Source: Cliona cf. orientalis
Lineage: Eukaryota; Porifera; Demospongiae; Clionaida; Clionaidae
Direction: 5' to 3'
Length of the DNA: 64,000 nucleotides
NCBI GenBank assembly: GCA_963930775.1
Contig: OZ005707.1
Coordinates: forward strand, 6,820,001 to 6,884,000
The notes beneath the pieces are model-generated. The model saw nothing but the letters and a program-made list of their open reading frames with translations. It did no database searches and had not been told where the DNA came from. Below, one piece after another: positions 54,101-64,000 of this stretch. The translations under genes and the position numbers were made by a program. Numbering within the stretch: the stretch's first letter is position 1; every line of letters starts with the position of its first letter.

Positions 54101-57100
54101 GATGCTTCTACTTTCAATCTTGGAAGCTTTATGATCGTAAACTCTGCTGATCCAGCCTTGGCCACACAAAGTGTACCACTTGTTGCAACTCAAATCACGT
54201 CTGATGCCGACAGTTATGTGCTGATGCTTGCAAGAGAGGACATCAATAACATCAGGCTCAACCAAAGCCTTGCTACGGAGGAAGCTAATACCTTCCTCTA
54301 TTTCACCAATGCCTCTGTGTATGACTTGCTTGGTAATCCCATTGAAAATCTATCCATGGCAATGCCTCCTTTACAGTTCATTCCTGATACAACTGGACCC
54401 TTCATTCGAAGCTATGTTTTAGATTTCGGGCTTGGTACTCTAAACATCAACTGGTCAGAGCCTGTAGATGCCTCTACATTTCTAGTGACATCTTTCATAC
54501 TACAGAATGTGTCTGATGCTAGAACTGTTGGCACCCCCACAACCTTTCAGCTTACCCGAGACAGCAGGCTGATCAGTCCTAGTGGTGATGTCACTGATAT
54601 CAGGCTTGGTGTGCAGGACTTGAATGTCATCAAGAGTTTTGACAATCTAGCCACGGCCATTGAAAATACATACCTGGTTGTCACATCTACTGCTGTTCAG
54701 GACACTGTGGGGAATCCAGTCCAGCGAATCACACCTGATGATGCTCTACAAGCTCTTGATCGCCTACCAGATACCATCGGTCCTATTCCTGAGATGTTTA
54801 CACTCGATCTCAACACTGGTGAGCTCTCTCTTACTTTTGGTGAGACGATTGATGGCGGCTCGGTCATTCTGGATAGATTCATGTTTCAAAATGCTGAGAA
54901 TAATCCAACAGTTATGGTTGAACTGACTGGTGGCACATTTCCACCCACGAACGATATCAGTGTTATAATTGCACTCTCCGGTAATGATCTTGACCTGATC
55001 AAATTTCGAAACTTAGCCAACTTTATTAATGACACCTACCTTATGATTGAATCTGGTGCTCTGTCTGATACTGCTGGAAATCCAAGTGATCCTCGGACTA
55101 TTCGAGCCACTGAGCTCATTCTTGACACAACTAGGCCATCCCTTGATACCTTTGATTTTGATCTGGATGCTGGTGTTATGATCCTCCACTTTGATGAAGC
55201 CGTGAACAATAACACATTTGTGCTCAATGAACTGGTCATTGACGAAGGCGTTGATGATGATCCTGCCTTCAGTCCCTCCAACAGTGTCTATGGCTATATC
55301 ACTAATAGCTTGCGGGAAATCACCTCCTTGAGGGACATAGTGGTCACCTTCACCAGAGAAGAACTGAATGAGATCAAACGTATCCAAGTTTGTAGTGACA
55401 ACTCTACCTGCTTTCTCTACTTCCCCCTGACTGTAATGCCAGGAGTGACTCCCATTGCTATCATCACTGACATTGCTGGCAATGAAGTGGAGATCATTAA
55501 TTTCTTTCAAGCTCGGAGTGTTTCCATCTTCACTCCAGATACAACCCCACCGCAGTTGGAACGATTTGTAAACTTTGACCTCAATTCTGGTCGATTCGTG
55601 ATTCAGTTTGATGAGACAATCAATACCACCTCAGTTGACCTCACTGTTATTAATTTCACTGATTGGTATGCCTTGAACTCTCCTCAGTTAACCACAGATC
55701 CATTCCCCATCACTGGTGGTGAGGTACTCAGTGAGATAGGAGACAGCGTGAGTGTTCAGCTCACTGTGGAGGATCTGAATGGTATTAAGGCTGACACTGA
55801 GCTTTGCACTGACTCCACCAGTTGCTTTGTGAGATTCTCTAGCTCATTATTGGTGGATATGGCTGGTAATCCAGTAATTGAAGTTGTTCAGCGCCCGATG
55901 GATGGTATTATTCCCAATGCAGAATTTCCTGTTCTTTTCATTGATGATGAAACTGCCCCTGAACTCCAATATTTCAATTTCGACCTTGATAGTGGAATCT
56001 TTACTTTGGAATTTGACGAGCCTATCAATCCAGCCACCCTTCGTGATGACCAACTTACCATCCAGAATGAGTTTTCTAGTGTTGTGATGTACACAATCAG
56101 CAGTGGAGCTGGTATCAACACCAGCATCAGCACAAGTCTTGAAGTCATGATCAGTGAGAGGGACCTGATCAACATCAAGGCCAACGCAGATTTAGCTACG
56201 AGGCAGGACAATACTTATATGACATTGACCAGTGGCTTTATTCGTGATGTATCTAGTGCTCGTGCTCCTGATGGCTTGCAAGGAAACCCCATTAGCCCGT
56301 TGATCAATGGAGTGAATGCTCTTGCAGTTCGAAATTTGACTCTCGATACAACCGACCCAAGAGTCACTGAATTCACTCTCCTAGATCTGGACAATGGTGT
56401 GTTGCAGGTTTCATTCAATGAGCCTGTGAGCCTAGAGTCATTTCAAGCTCCCGGTTTCAATCTTCAGTCGATGGTGAATGGAGGAACAAACCTGACACTT
56501 CGCAGTGGCGCTACAACATCGTACAGCACACTGGTGACTGACAGAACACAGGTGCAGATCGAACTGGCCAGTGATGATGTACGTGATCTCAAGCTTTTCA
56601 CCGATCTTGGTACAGTCATGGGAGACAGTTTCCTTGCAGTGGACACTGGTGCCATTGACGATGTGTTTGGTAATCTAGTGAGACCTGTACCTGGTAGCAA
56701 TGCTCTCCCTGTTGTCACCTATGAGCCGGACACAACGAGACCAGAGCTCGAGTATTTCTCTCTAGATCTCAACACAGGCATTCTCCATCTGTCGTTTGAT
56801 GACATCATGCTTGCATCATCATTCTCCGTGACGCTTCTAGCAATCCAGAGCAACATGTCTATTCCTGCTGCTACCTACTCTCTCACGGGCTTTGATGATG
56901 TAACAATGATTAATGGTTACAACATCACCGTGGATTTGACCGACAGAGACTTGAATGAGATCAAGGCTGATACTGAATTGGCTATCAATGCAGATACAAC
57001 TTACCTGGTGATGGCTCCTAATGCTATCACGGATGTGGCTGGAGTTGAAGTGATCGCAGCTTCAGACACTGCCGCCTTCAGAGTCAACAACTACATCGGT

Positions 57101-60100
57101 GATACTGCCCCGCCCGAGCTGCGGAGATTCACCTTTGACCTCGGTGGAGGTGTGATGGTGCTCAGTTTCACAGAAGCCGTGGACACTGTGAACTTTGTAC
57201 CCAGTCAGATCATCCTTCAAAACATCTCCAATGTTGATGATGGGCCGGCCATTCAGTACAACATCATTGAAGGCAGACTAGTTAGCACATCAGATCGCCA
57301 AGTGTACCAATTCTTTCCATCCGTTGAAGATCTCAACCGTATCAAGTCTGAGCTGAGCCTTGGCACAGACGTCAATGATACATACATCGTTATACCTTCA
57401 GCTGCTTTCCAAGACTCAAGTGGCAATCCAATTGTTGCAATTCCTGAGACTAATGCTCTCCAGGCTTCTATGTTCACTGAAGATATTGCTTCACCAACTC
57501 TGCTTGAGTATATATTCGATCTTGATGAAGGGATCATCCTGCTGACATTCTCAGAGTCTATCCAGTTCAGCTCCTTCAACTTCACTGGCTTTGTGCTGAG
57601 AAACTCGCGAATGGTTGTAGCTTCGGCAGAGTATGCTCTAACTGGAGGTGATAGGACTGCCATGAGTGGAAATGTGATCGATTTGATCATCACTCGCACT
57701 GATCTTGACAACATCAAAGCCATGACAAATCTTGCTACATCGATGGCAAACACCTACCTCGCTATCAGTTCAGGTACATATGAAGATACCAGTGGTAATC
57801 CAGGTACACCCTATGGTGCCTCTAACGCACAGCAGCCATCCAGCTTCATTCCCGATACAACTCCTCCCATGCTTGACGCTTTTGATTTTGACTTGGGACG
57901 GGGAATAATAACGCTCAGATTTTCGGAGACAGTTGACCCAAGCACCATCAATCCAAATGCCTTCAGACTACAGAGTGCTCCTGCGTTCCCTGTGGATGCT
58001 CAGAATCTAACAGGAGTTGCGACCAACTCAAGCATTGGCCCTGAAGTGGTGATATATGTCAGGGTCAGTGACCTTGATGTTGTGAAGCAAACAGCAGGTT
58101 TTGGAACAGCTAGAGGCAATACGTATTTAGCTGTTGCTGAGGGAGCATTCACTGATACAGCTGGAAACAGACTAATCGTGGTGCCTACTGATGATGCTCT
58201 CCAAGTATCACAGTTTATTCCAGATATTGTCCGCCCATCCCTTACATCCTTCGACCTGGACATGGATACTGGAGTGCTGACTCTAATTTTCAGTGAAGCT
58301 GTTCTAGCTGATAGCTCTTTCGATCTAACCGGAGTATCATTGCTAAGCAGTATACCTCCGTCGGTTGAGAACTACACGTTAACTGGTGGCGAGTTTATCA
58401 TGACTGGACTTCTGCCACGAGTGCCCATTCAGTTGTCTGATGATGATCTGAATGCTATCAAAAGTCTGCGCATGCTAGCTACATCAGCAAGCAATGTCTT
58501 TGTGTCAATCACAGCAAATACAACTCAAGATGTGGGAAGAAATCTGCTATTTGGTGCCGAATCTGATAATGTTGCCTCTGTATCTGTCTACACTCCTGAT
58601 ACGTCACCTCCAGAACTTGATGGTTTTGAACTTAGGCTGATAGAAGAGCCAATGCAAATCATTTTGACCTTTGATGAAACTGTAGATGTCAATACGTTGA
58701 ATATGAATTCGCTCAGTATCTCAGATGGCTCGGCATTTATTGCTCTATTTGGTGGTAGTGTGGAGCAAAATACTTTCACTGTAGTGACAATCAATGTTTC
58801 GGCATTTAATCTAAATACGATCAGAAATGTTGCACGAACCGTAGCCAGAAGTGCTGATACTACTTTCATCAGAGTAGGACCTCGTGCTATTGAAGATGTT
58901 GCTGTTCCATCCAACATTATCCGGACAATTTCTCTCTTTCAAGTCACTTACTACAACGCTGATCTCATTCCCCCAGTCCTCTCCAACTTCACCTTTGATC
59001 TCAACTCTGGTTCCATCACTCTCACATTCAATGAGGCTGTGCGTTTGAGCACACTTCAGCCCAATACCATCACACTACTGGAAGCCTCAGGCTCAACCAA
59101 CACATTTTCACCTACATTTTCTGATCGTATGCAGCTTAGCTCCAATGTGACTCGTGTCGTACTTTCTAATATGGATATCAGCAGCATCACACTGAATACT
59201 GGCCTTGCTGTTTCCAGAGCCACAACCTACATTGCTCATCAGACTGGTCTAGTCTGTGATATTGCAAACAACTGTGCTCAACCGCTGGCTGAATCCATGG
59301 CACTGATTGCTGGTGCTTACATCCCAGATGTGACCAGCCCTCAACTGTTGAGATTTGACTTCAACGCAAACACTCGTATCATCACTTTGTACTTTGATGA
59401 AGTTGTGAATGCATCAAGCCTGGACCCCAGACAAATCACCTTTCAGAATCAGCAGTCTCCTTACCCTGCTGTTGAGTACACACTCACTGAAGGCACCGTT
59501 CTTTCATCCAATGGTGACACCATCTTGGTGGAAGTCAGTGCTTCTGACAAGAATGCCATGAAGGCTCTTGGTAACATCATCATAAGCCCTGACACCACCT
59601 TTATCTCGATCACATCCGAGCTCGTGCTTGATATGGCTGACAATTATGTCGAAGAGATCAGGCCAAGGAATGCTGAAGGAGTGAACATGCTACAAACTGA
59701 TACAGCCAATCCCGATATTCTATCAGCTACCCTTGACCTAAACTCTGGCACACTGACTATTGAATTTGATGAAACTGTGAATATTGCCTCACTTCAAGCC
59801 AACCAGCTCACACTTTTGGACGATAGAAATGACAACTACACTGTGATGTACACCCTCACAGACTCAGCTCCAGGCAGTGTGTCTCCCAATTCAGCCTCCG
59901 TTGATATCCAGCTCTCCACCAGTGACCTAAACGCCATCAAATTCATGTCTCTTTGCTCTAATGGAGGGGGAGATTGCTTCCTGTCCTATACAGCCTCCTT
60001 TGTCACGGATACAGTCAGCCTCCCTGTTACAGCACGTGGTACTATCAGCCCTCTAGCTGTTACTGTGAATGATGATATCACTGGTCCTCGACTCTTGGAG

Positions 60101-63100
60101 TTCCGTATGTTTAACTTTATCGATAGAACAATTGAGCTGGTCTTTGATGAGCCTGTTGACAATATGACACTGGATGCAACAAAGGTGATTCTCCAGAGTC
60201 TCTATTTGCTCACAGGAGATGAGACTTTCCATCGCATTGTCTCTGGAAACGTGATTGAATCAACGATGTATTCCACGCTTATCACAATTCAGCTCTCATT
60301 GAGTGATATCTATGCCATCCAGGAAGATGGCTATCTGTGCGTTAGCAGAGGCAGTTGTTACATCAGCCTAGAGACTGGTTTTGTCTCTGATCTTGTTAAC
60401 CTCACCAACATCCCTACAACTAACACCTCTGCACTCATTGTCACAAATTTCATCACTGATGAGACCAACCCTACTCTGGATATGTTCTCTCTTGACTTAG
60501 ACACTGGAGTGCTGTCTCTTACATTCAGTGAACCAGTTAGAGCCAGCGATCTTGATTTTACTGGTATCACTATTCAGGGAGCTGAATCAGTATCCAATCC
60601 AGCAGATTTCTACCAACTTACTAGTGGTTCTACGATCGCCATGGATGGTGACAGAATTATCAACATACAGCTTGCCCCAGCTGACTTGAACTCTCTCAAG
60701 ATAGCTGATTTTGCCAGCCATGTTAACAACACATACCTATCTCTCAGCTCCACTACTGTGTCAGATACAGCTAGGAATCCTGTCATTGCCATCCCTTCAA
60801 CAGCTGCTCAGATAGCAGCAAATTTCACTCCAGATATGTCTTCACCAGTTCTCTCTGGATTCACACTCAATGTCGACCAAGATACACTAGAGATGACCTT
60901 TGATGAACCAGTGATGCTTGGAACTCTGAACATTGGTGGTCTGACACTGCAATCAGCTGCAGTAAATCCATCCACTGTATTGCAACTCACGCCTGGAACT
61001 GTTGAGAACAGGCTGGTGAATGCTTCCACCACTGTACTGATTAGTCTTAGTATGCAGGACATAGCCACCATCAAGCTCAATGACAACTTTGCCACTAACA
61101 ACTCAAACACTTACTTGATAATTGCACAAGATTCGATCTATGATACTGCTGGCAATGGTGTTAATATGACTGGTCCAGCGCAGGCAACTGATCACCTTCC
61201 AGATATAACCAGACCTATGTTGCTCAGAGCTTCTTTTGAAGTTCAATCTGGTGTTCTCAATCTCACATTCAGTGATATAGTGGACTCTGGGACTTTTGAT
61301 GCCACAGCCTTCACATTCCAGTCATCAATCACTGGTGTTCCTGGTGAGGTGGTCTATCTGACCAACTCCACCACTACTCAGAGTCCTAATGGCTACGACT
61401 TGATTGTACAACTGTCTCTCCAGGATCTCATTCGCGTCAGAGATACACCAAACCTTGCATCTAGTGTGAATAATCTTTTCTTCACCATGCAGGCTTTTGC
61501 TATAGATGATGTGTTTGGAGTCGATGTGCTAGCTATTACTGATGGAAAAGCTCTTCAAGCTGCTGAAGTGATACCAGATCTTGAACCTCCCGTCCTTACC
61601 AACTACACTCTTGACTTAAATGAGGGAGCTCTCCTTTTCACTTTCACCGATCTCATCTCGGCTACTTCATTCCAGCAGACTTATCTCACCCTCCTAAACA
61701 GCACTGAAGCTGGAGCAGCCAGTCTTTCAGTCACAGGAGGAACAGTGGCCCGACTCAGTGATGGCAGCACCATCCGGCTGACCTTCTCTGATAGTGATCT
61801 AGACCAACTAGTTACAATGAGAGATCTTGGCACTGACTTGTCGACCACTTACCTAATTGCACAAACTGACTTCGTTTCTGATCTATCCAATAATCCAGCT
61901 CCTGCTGTTTCCACTCCACGTATGGCTAGTATGGTTATAGATGATGAAACTGGCCCAAGTGTTAATAGCTACGGCTTGAATATGAACACTGGTGTCCTCA
62001 CACTTGCAATGAGTGAGCTCATTCCGACTGACACATTTGATGCCAGTTTCATTGTAATTCAAGGACGAAGGAGCGTGTCTATCTCAGATGCTCAACTAAC
62101 CTACACCCTCAACAGTAGCGTGGTAACTACATCAGGGGATGCCCGCAACCTCACGATTCAACTCTCTGATTATGATCTTAACAGCTTGAAGGCTCTTCCA
62201 GCCGTGGCCTCATCCACCGAGACCACATACCTGGCCATCACAGGTCCAGCTCTTCAGGACATCAGTGGTAATAACATCACTGTAATCAGTCAGACTCAGG
62301 GAAGGATTGTTGATGACTTTGTCAACGATCAGAATTCACCCAGCTTGGAGTACTTTGACCTCGACATGAACTCTTCCGAGATCATTTTCAAGTTCAATGA
62401 AACAGTGGATGTTGGTACACTAATGCTGACAGAGATAACACTACAAAGCTCTCAGAATGGTCTGTCAGGTAGTATGTCTGTGCTGATGAACGGACTAACA
62501 ACCCAAGATTTTGCAGATATTGTGACAGTGATGTTGTCGGAAATGGATTTCTTTGATCTTCAGCTCCTACTAGATCTCGCGACATCACGAGATGACACCT
62601 TTGTCTCCTTGACTCCATTCGCAGTAAGAGACGCTACTGGAAATAACATCATTGCCATAACACCTAGTCAGGCAATGCAGGTCAGAGATTATATACCAGA
62701 TATGATTCCACCAGTTCTGCGATCATTTGACCTTGATTTGGATGCTGGATTCTTGAATCTAACATTCAGTGAGGTTGTCAGTGCGACAAGTTTCATTGCG
62801 AGCTACGTCAGTTTTACCAACTCTTCAACACCCATGGCAGATATCACCCTTACTTCTGAGAGTGTTGTGAGGAATGGCAATGGATTGAACATTGATGTTA
62901 CTCTCTTTTTAGATGACTTAAACTCTCTTAAGTCCCACCCAGTCATTGGCAAATCGAGACAGACCACGTATCTATTCTTTGAAGATGGTGCCTTTGAAGA
63001 TGTGGCTGGAAACAATATCACTGCACTGACAGAAGCTGTGAGGGTGAACCGACTCATCCGTGATGCAAGACCACCGGAATTGAGTGAGTTTAATGTTGAC

Positions 63101-64000
63101 ATTGCTGGAAGGATGATCGAGCTTGTTTTTGATGAGATAGTGAATGCTGAAGAATTTTCTGCCACCTCTCTGACTCTCATCAACAGCACCATGAGCCCCC
63201 CAGCTTCATCCTTCTTTAGACTGACAACCTCCAGCACAGTGATCAGTGCAAATGGGACTAGAGTCATAATTGCAATCGGCAACGAAGATTTCAATTTTCT
63301 GTCAGATATCTTGGATCTGGCGACCGAGATGGATAATACTTTCCTCTTGGTAGATGGGTCAGCTCTAACTGACTTAGCTGGCAATCCTATTATCGCCATT
63401 CGTGTACCAGATCCTTTTCCCGCTACAACATTCAATCCAGATAGTGAGCCTCCATTCTTGAGAGAATATTCTCTTGATCTTGACTCTGCCATCCTGACAC
63501 TCTCATTCTCTGAGGCCATCAATGCAGGCTCCCTGCAAGTTTCAGGAATCACATTCCATAGCACCGAAACACCAAGTATCAGAAGGGAGTCATATACTCT
63601 CACCATGTATGCCAATGTTGAGAGGACTCTACCAAATGTGCTTCTTGTCACTCTGACAAACACCGACGTGAATGGGCTTAAGGCTAGGAGAAACTTGGCC
63701 GTTGATCAAAATAGTACATTTATTTCTCTCACCAATGCAGTTGTCAGGGACACAGCCACTCTGCTTGTCATGCCAATCCCTGACTCCAGTGCAATGCAAG
63801 TTGCTCAGTACAATGGCGATGAAAATCGTCCCTCCCTCAGTAGTTTTGACATTGATCTCAACAGTGGCGTCCTAGTGTTGGAGTTCAATGAGACCATAGA
63901 TGTTGCAACAATTGCTCTGTCTCAGTTTACACTCCAAAGCATACCATTCTTCACCAGTATCAATGCCTATCTCCAAAGCACACCCATTCCTACTGTTGAT
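45076..64000 (+). CDS. Second giant tandem Ig-like-domain protein, N-terminal 5,852 codons (join 45076-45160, 46530-64000; C-terminus beyond window)
   Basis: A small exon encodes M-G-R-P-F followed by a hydrophobic signal core. It ends in phase 1 at a GTGAGT donor. The acceptor at 46528-46529 restores the frame (A|GT = Ser) so that the chain reads S-A-Q-P-M-I-S-S-L and enters the first domain strand directly. From 46532 to 64000 the frame is open wherever I translated it, with about 46 domains of the same family as the minus-strand gene. An in-frame TGA at 46523 shows that the big exon alone does not extend upstream. The ATG at 45076 has G at -3 and +4. An alternative in-frame start is 44717, through a possible upstream exon (44717-44745), adding 19 residues. 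Asn-X-Ser/Thr sites are frequent and several domains have a C-x5-C loop. It is probably secreted or cell-surface; the function is unknown. Confidence 0.85.
45242..45527. mobile_element. Decayed inverted-repeat element, possibly hAT-derived, inside the plus-gene intron
   Basis: CGGATCCAGG at 45242-45251 reappears inverted within TCCTGGATCCGCCCCTG at 45511-45527, giving the terminal form CAGGGGCGGATCCAGGA at the right end. The left terminus has lost its CAGGGG. G/C-rich runs (a GGGGGCCGGCCCCC palindrome on the left, a C-run on the right) lie just inside both ends. No clear target duplication remains. CAGGGGCGGATCC-type ends are familiar from non-autonomous hAT elements in animals; I recall this from general knowledge and could not check it. 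Confidence 0.5.
45528..46529. other. Rest of the plus-gene intron, no gene seen
   Basis: AT-rich sequence with a few short direct repeats (an 11-bp GCAGTCTAGAC twice near 46.37-46.40 kb, TTTATAAATTTA twice near 46.25-46.28 kb). Short ORFs on both strands carry no recognisable protein motif. Nothing here suggests a conserved element. Confidence 0.5.
47159..47179 (+). other. Cysteine-loop domain of the plus protein (super-unit A)
   Basis: D-L-C-T-S-G-T-D-C-V-P, C-x5-C, in a domain whose first strand reads F-V-E-F-S-L, the cysteine-type variant with an extra residue. A further C-T-A-A-D-N-C lies earlier in the same domain. Confidence 0.75.
49280..49306 (+). other. Short Ser-Gly stretch in the plus protein
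   Basis: S-G-G-G-S-S-G-G-S, immediately before F-R-D-L-T-G. It is the only comparable stretch I noticed in the plus gene and much shorter than those of the minus gene. Confidence 0.6.
51278..51670 (+). other. Cysteine-loop domain pair at the super-unit A/B boundary of the plus gene
   Basis: Loops L-C-T-S-V-D-N-C-F-L-S (51278-51298) and V-C-A-R-R-Y-T-C-Y-V-S (51650-51670), both C-x5-C. The second domain begins F-V-E-F-N-L-R-D-G. Confidence 0.75.
51398..55537 (+). repeat. Super-unit B of the plus gene (11 domains, about 4.1 kb)
   Basis: It starts at the junction before the second domain of a cysteine pair (loops 51278-51298 and 51650-51670). The third domain later has S-P-I-G-Y and D-D-V-D-G-V-D-V-L-A-I-T-D-G-K-A (52.68-52.87 kb). 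It is one domain shorter than units A and C. Confidence 0.7.
55391..55825 (+). other. Cysteine-loop domain pair at the super-unit B/C boundary of the plus gene
   Basis: Loops V-C-S-D-N-S-T-C-F-L-Y (55391-55411) and L-C-T-D-S-T-S-C-F-V-R (55805-55825). The second domain begins F-V-N-F-D-L-N-S-G. Confidence 0.75.
55538..60070 (+). repeat. Super-unit C of the plus gene (12 domains, about 4.5 kb)
   Basis: It starts before the second domain of a cysteine pair (loops 55391-55411 and 55805-55825). The third domain later has I-N-G-Y and T-D-V-A-G-V-E-V-I-A-A (about 56.9-57.06 kb), a weaker version of the signature. Confidence 0.7.
59954..60358 (+). other. Cysteine-loop domain pair at the super-unit C/D boundary of the plus gene
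   Basis: Loops L-C-S-N-G-G-G-D-C-F-L-S (59954-59977) and L-C-V-S-R-G-S-C-Y-I-S (60338-60358). The second domain begins F-R-M-F-N-F. Confidence 0.75.
60071..64000 (+). repeat. Super-unit D of the plus gene (about 10 domains visible, continues beyond window)
   Basis: It starts before the second domain of a cysteine pair (loops 59954-59977 and 60338-60358). The third domain later has S-P-N-G-Y and D-D-V-F-G-V-D-V-L-A-I-T-D-G-K-A (61.38-61.56 kb), nearly the same as in super-unit B. Confidence 0.7.

Noticed and set aside
62803..63663. 286-codon minus-strand ORF opposite the plus giant gene
   Set aside because: It lies entirely antisense to in-frame Ig-like domains and has the low-complexity Ser/Val/Arg composition of other antisense frames here. 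It is a shadow of the sense codon pattern.
1..64000. Bacterial genome or CRISPR-like periodic array
   Set aside because: The periodicity is that of degenerate coding domains of about 376 bp. Introns, MITE-type elements and dense N-glycosylation sites argue for a eukaryote.

Overview
The window looks like nuclear DNA of a eukaryote, most plausibly an early-branching marine animal such as a sponge, although the sequence alone does not settle the species. The eukaryotic signs are GT-AG introns, two short inverted-repeat transposon relics, no bacterial operon layout, and secreted proteins with very many Asn-X-Ser/Thr sites. The window is almost entirely two giant protein genes arranged head to head, and both run off the ends.

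Minus strand, 43150 down to 1: one open reading frame of 14,383 codons with no end in the window. It starts with a signal peptide at 43150 and then consists of about 112 degenerate tandem domains of about 125 residues (about 376 bp each). The reading phase stays constant, so this looks like one uninterrupted coding exon of more than 43 kb. Plus strand, 45076 (or 44717) to 64000: a sister gene whose signal peptide lies on a small exon, followed by a 1.37 kb intron and then at least 17.4 kb of uninterrupted coding sequence with about 46 domains of the same family. Neither C-terminus is visible, so membrane anchoring is unknown.

The domain consensus, in order: a D-x-T-x-P-x-L junction, an F-x-L-D-L-N-x-G-x-L-x-L-x-F-x-E-x-V strand pair often followed by an N-glycosylation site, I-x-L-Q, Y-x-L-T-G-G, V-x-L-x-x-x-D-L-N-x-I-K, N-T-Y-L-S and D-M-x-G-N. 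By pattern it resembles the bacterial-type Ig-like SwmB/Big_5 folds. That assignment is inference, not a database hit.

The main discovery is a higher-order architecture. In the minus gene, adjacent pairs of cysteine-bearing domains recur exactly every 18 domains (about 6.9 kb) through five consecutive super-units. In the plus gene, equivalent pairs recur every 12, 11 and 12 domains (about 4.4 kb). In both genes the third domain after the second cysteine domain carries the same variant signature: an S-P-N-G-Y-like loop and a V-D-V-L-A-I-T-D-G-K-like end in place of D-M-x-G-N. The two giants therefore descend from one ancestral multi-domain block that was amplified with different super-unit lengths.

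The minus protein also carries five Ser-Gly-rich insertions, the largest about 77 residues, which are candidate glycosaminoglycan attachment sites or flexible linkers. The roughly 1.9 kb between the genes holds the presumed divergent promoters and a 293 bp MITE with a TTA target duplication. The main intron of the plus gene holds a second, decayed inverted-repeat element. No RNA genes, CRISPR arrays or other protein genes were recognised.
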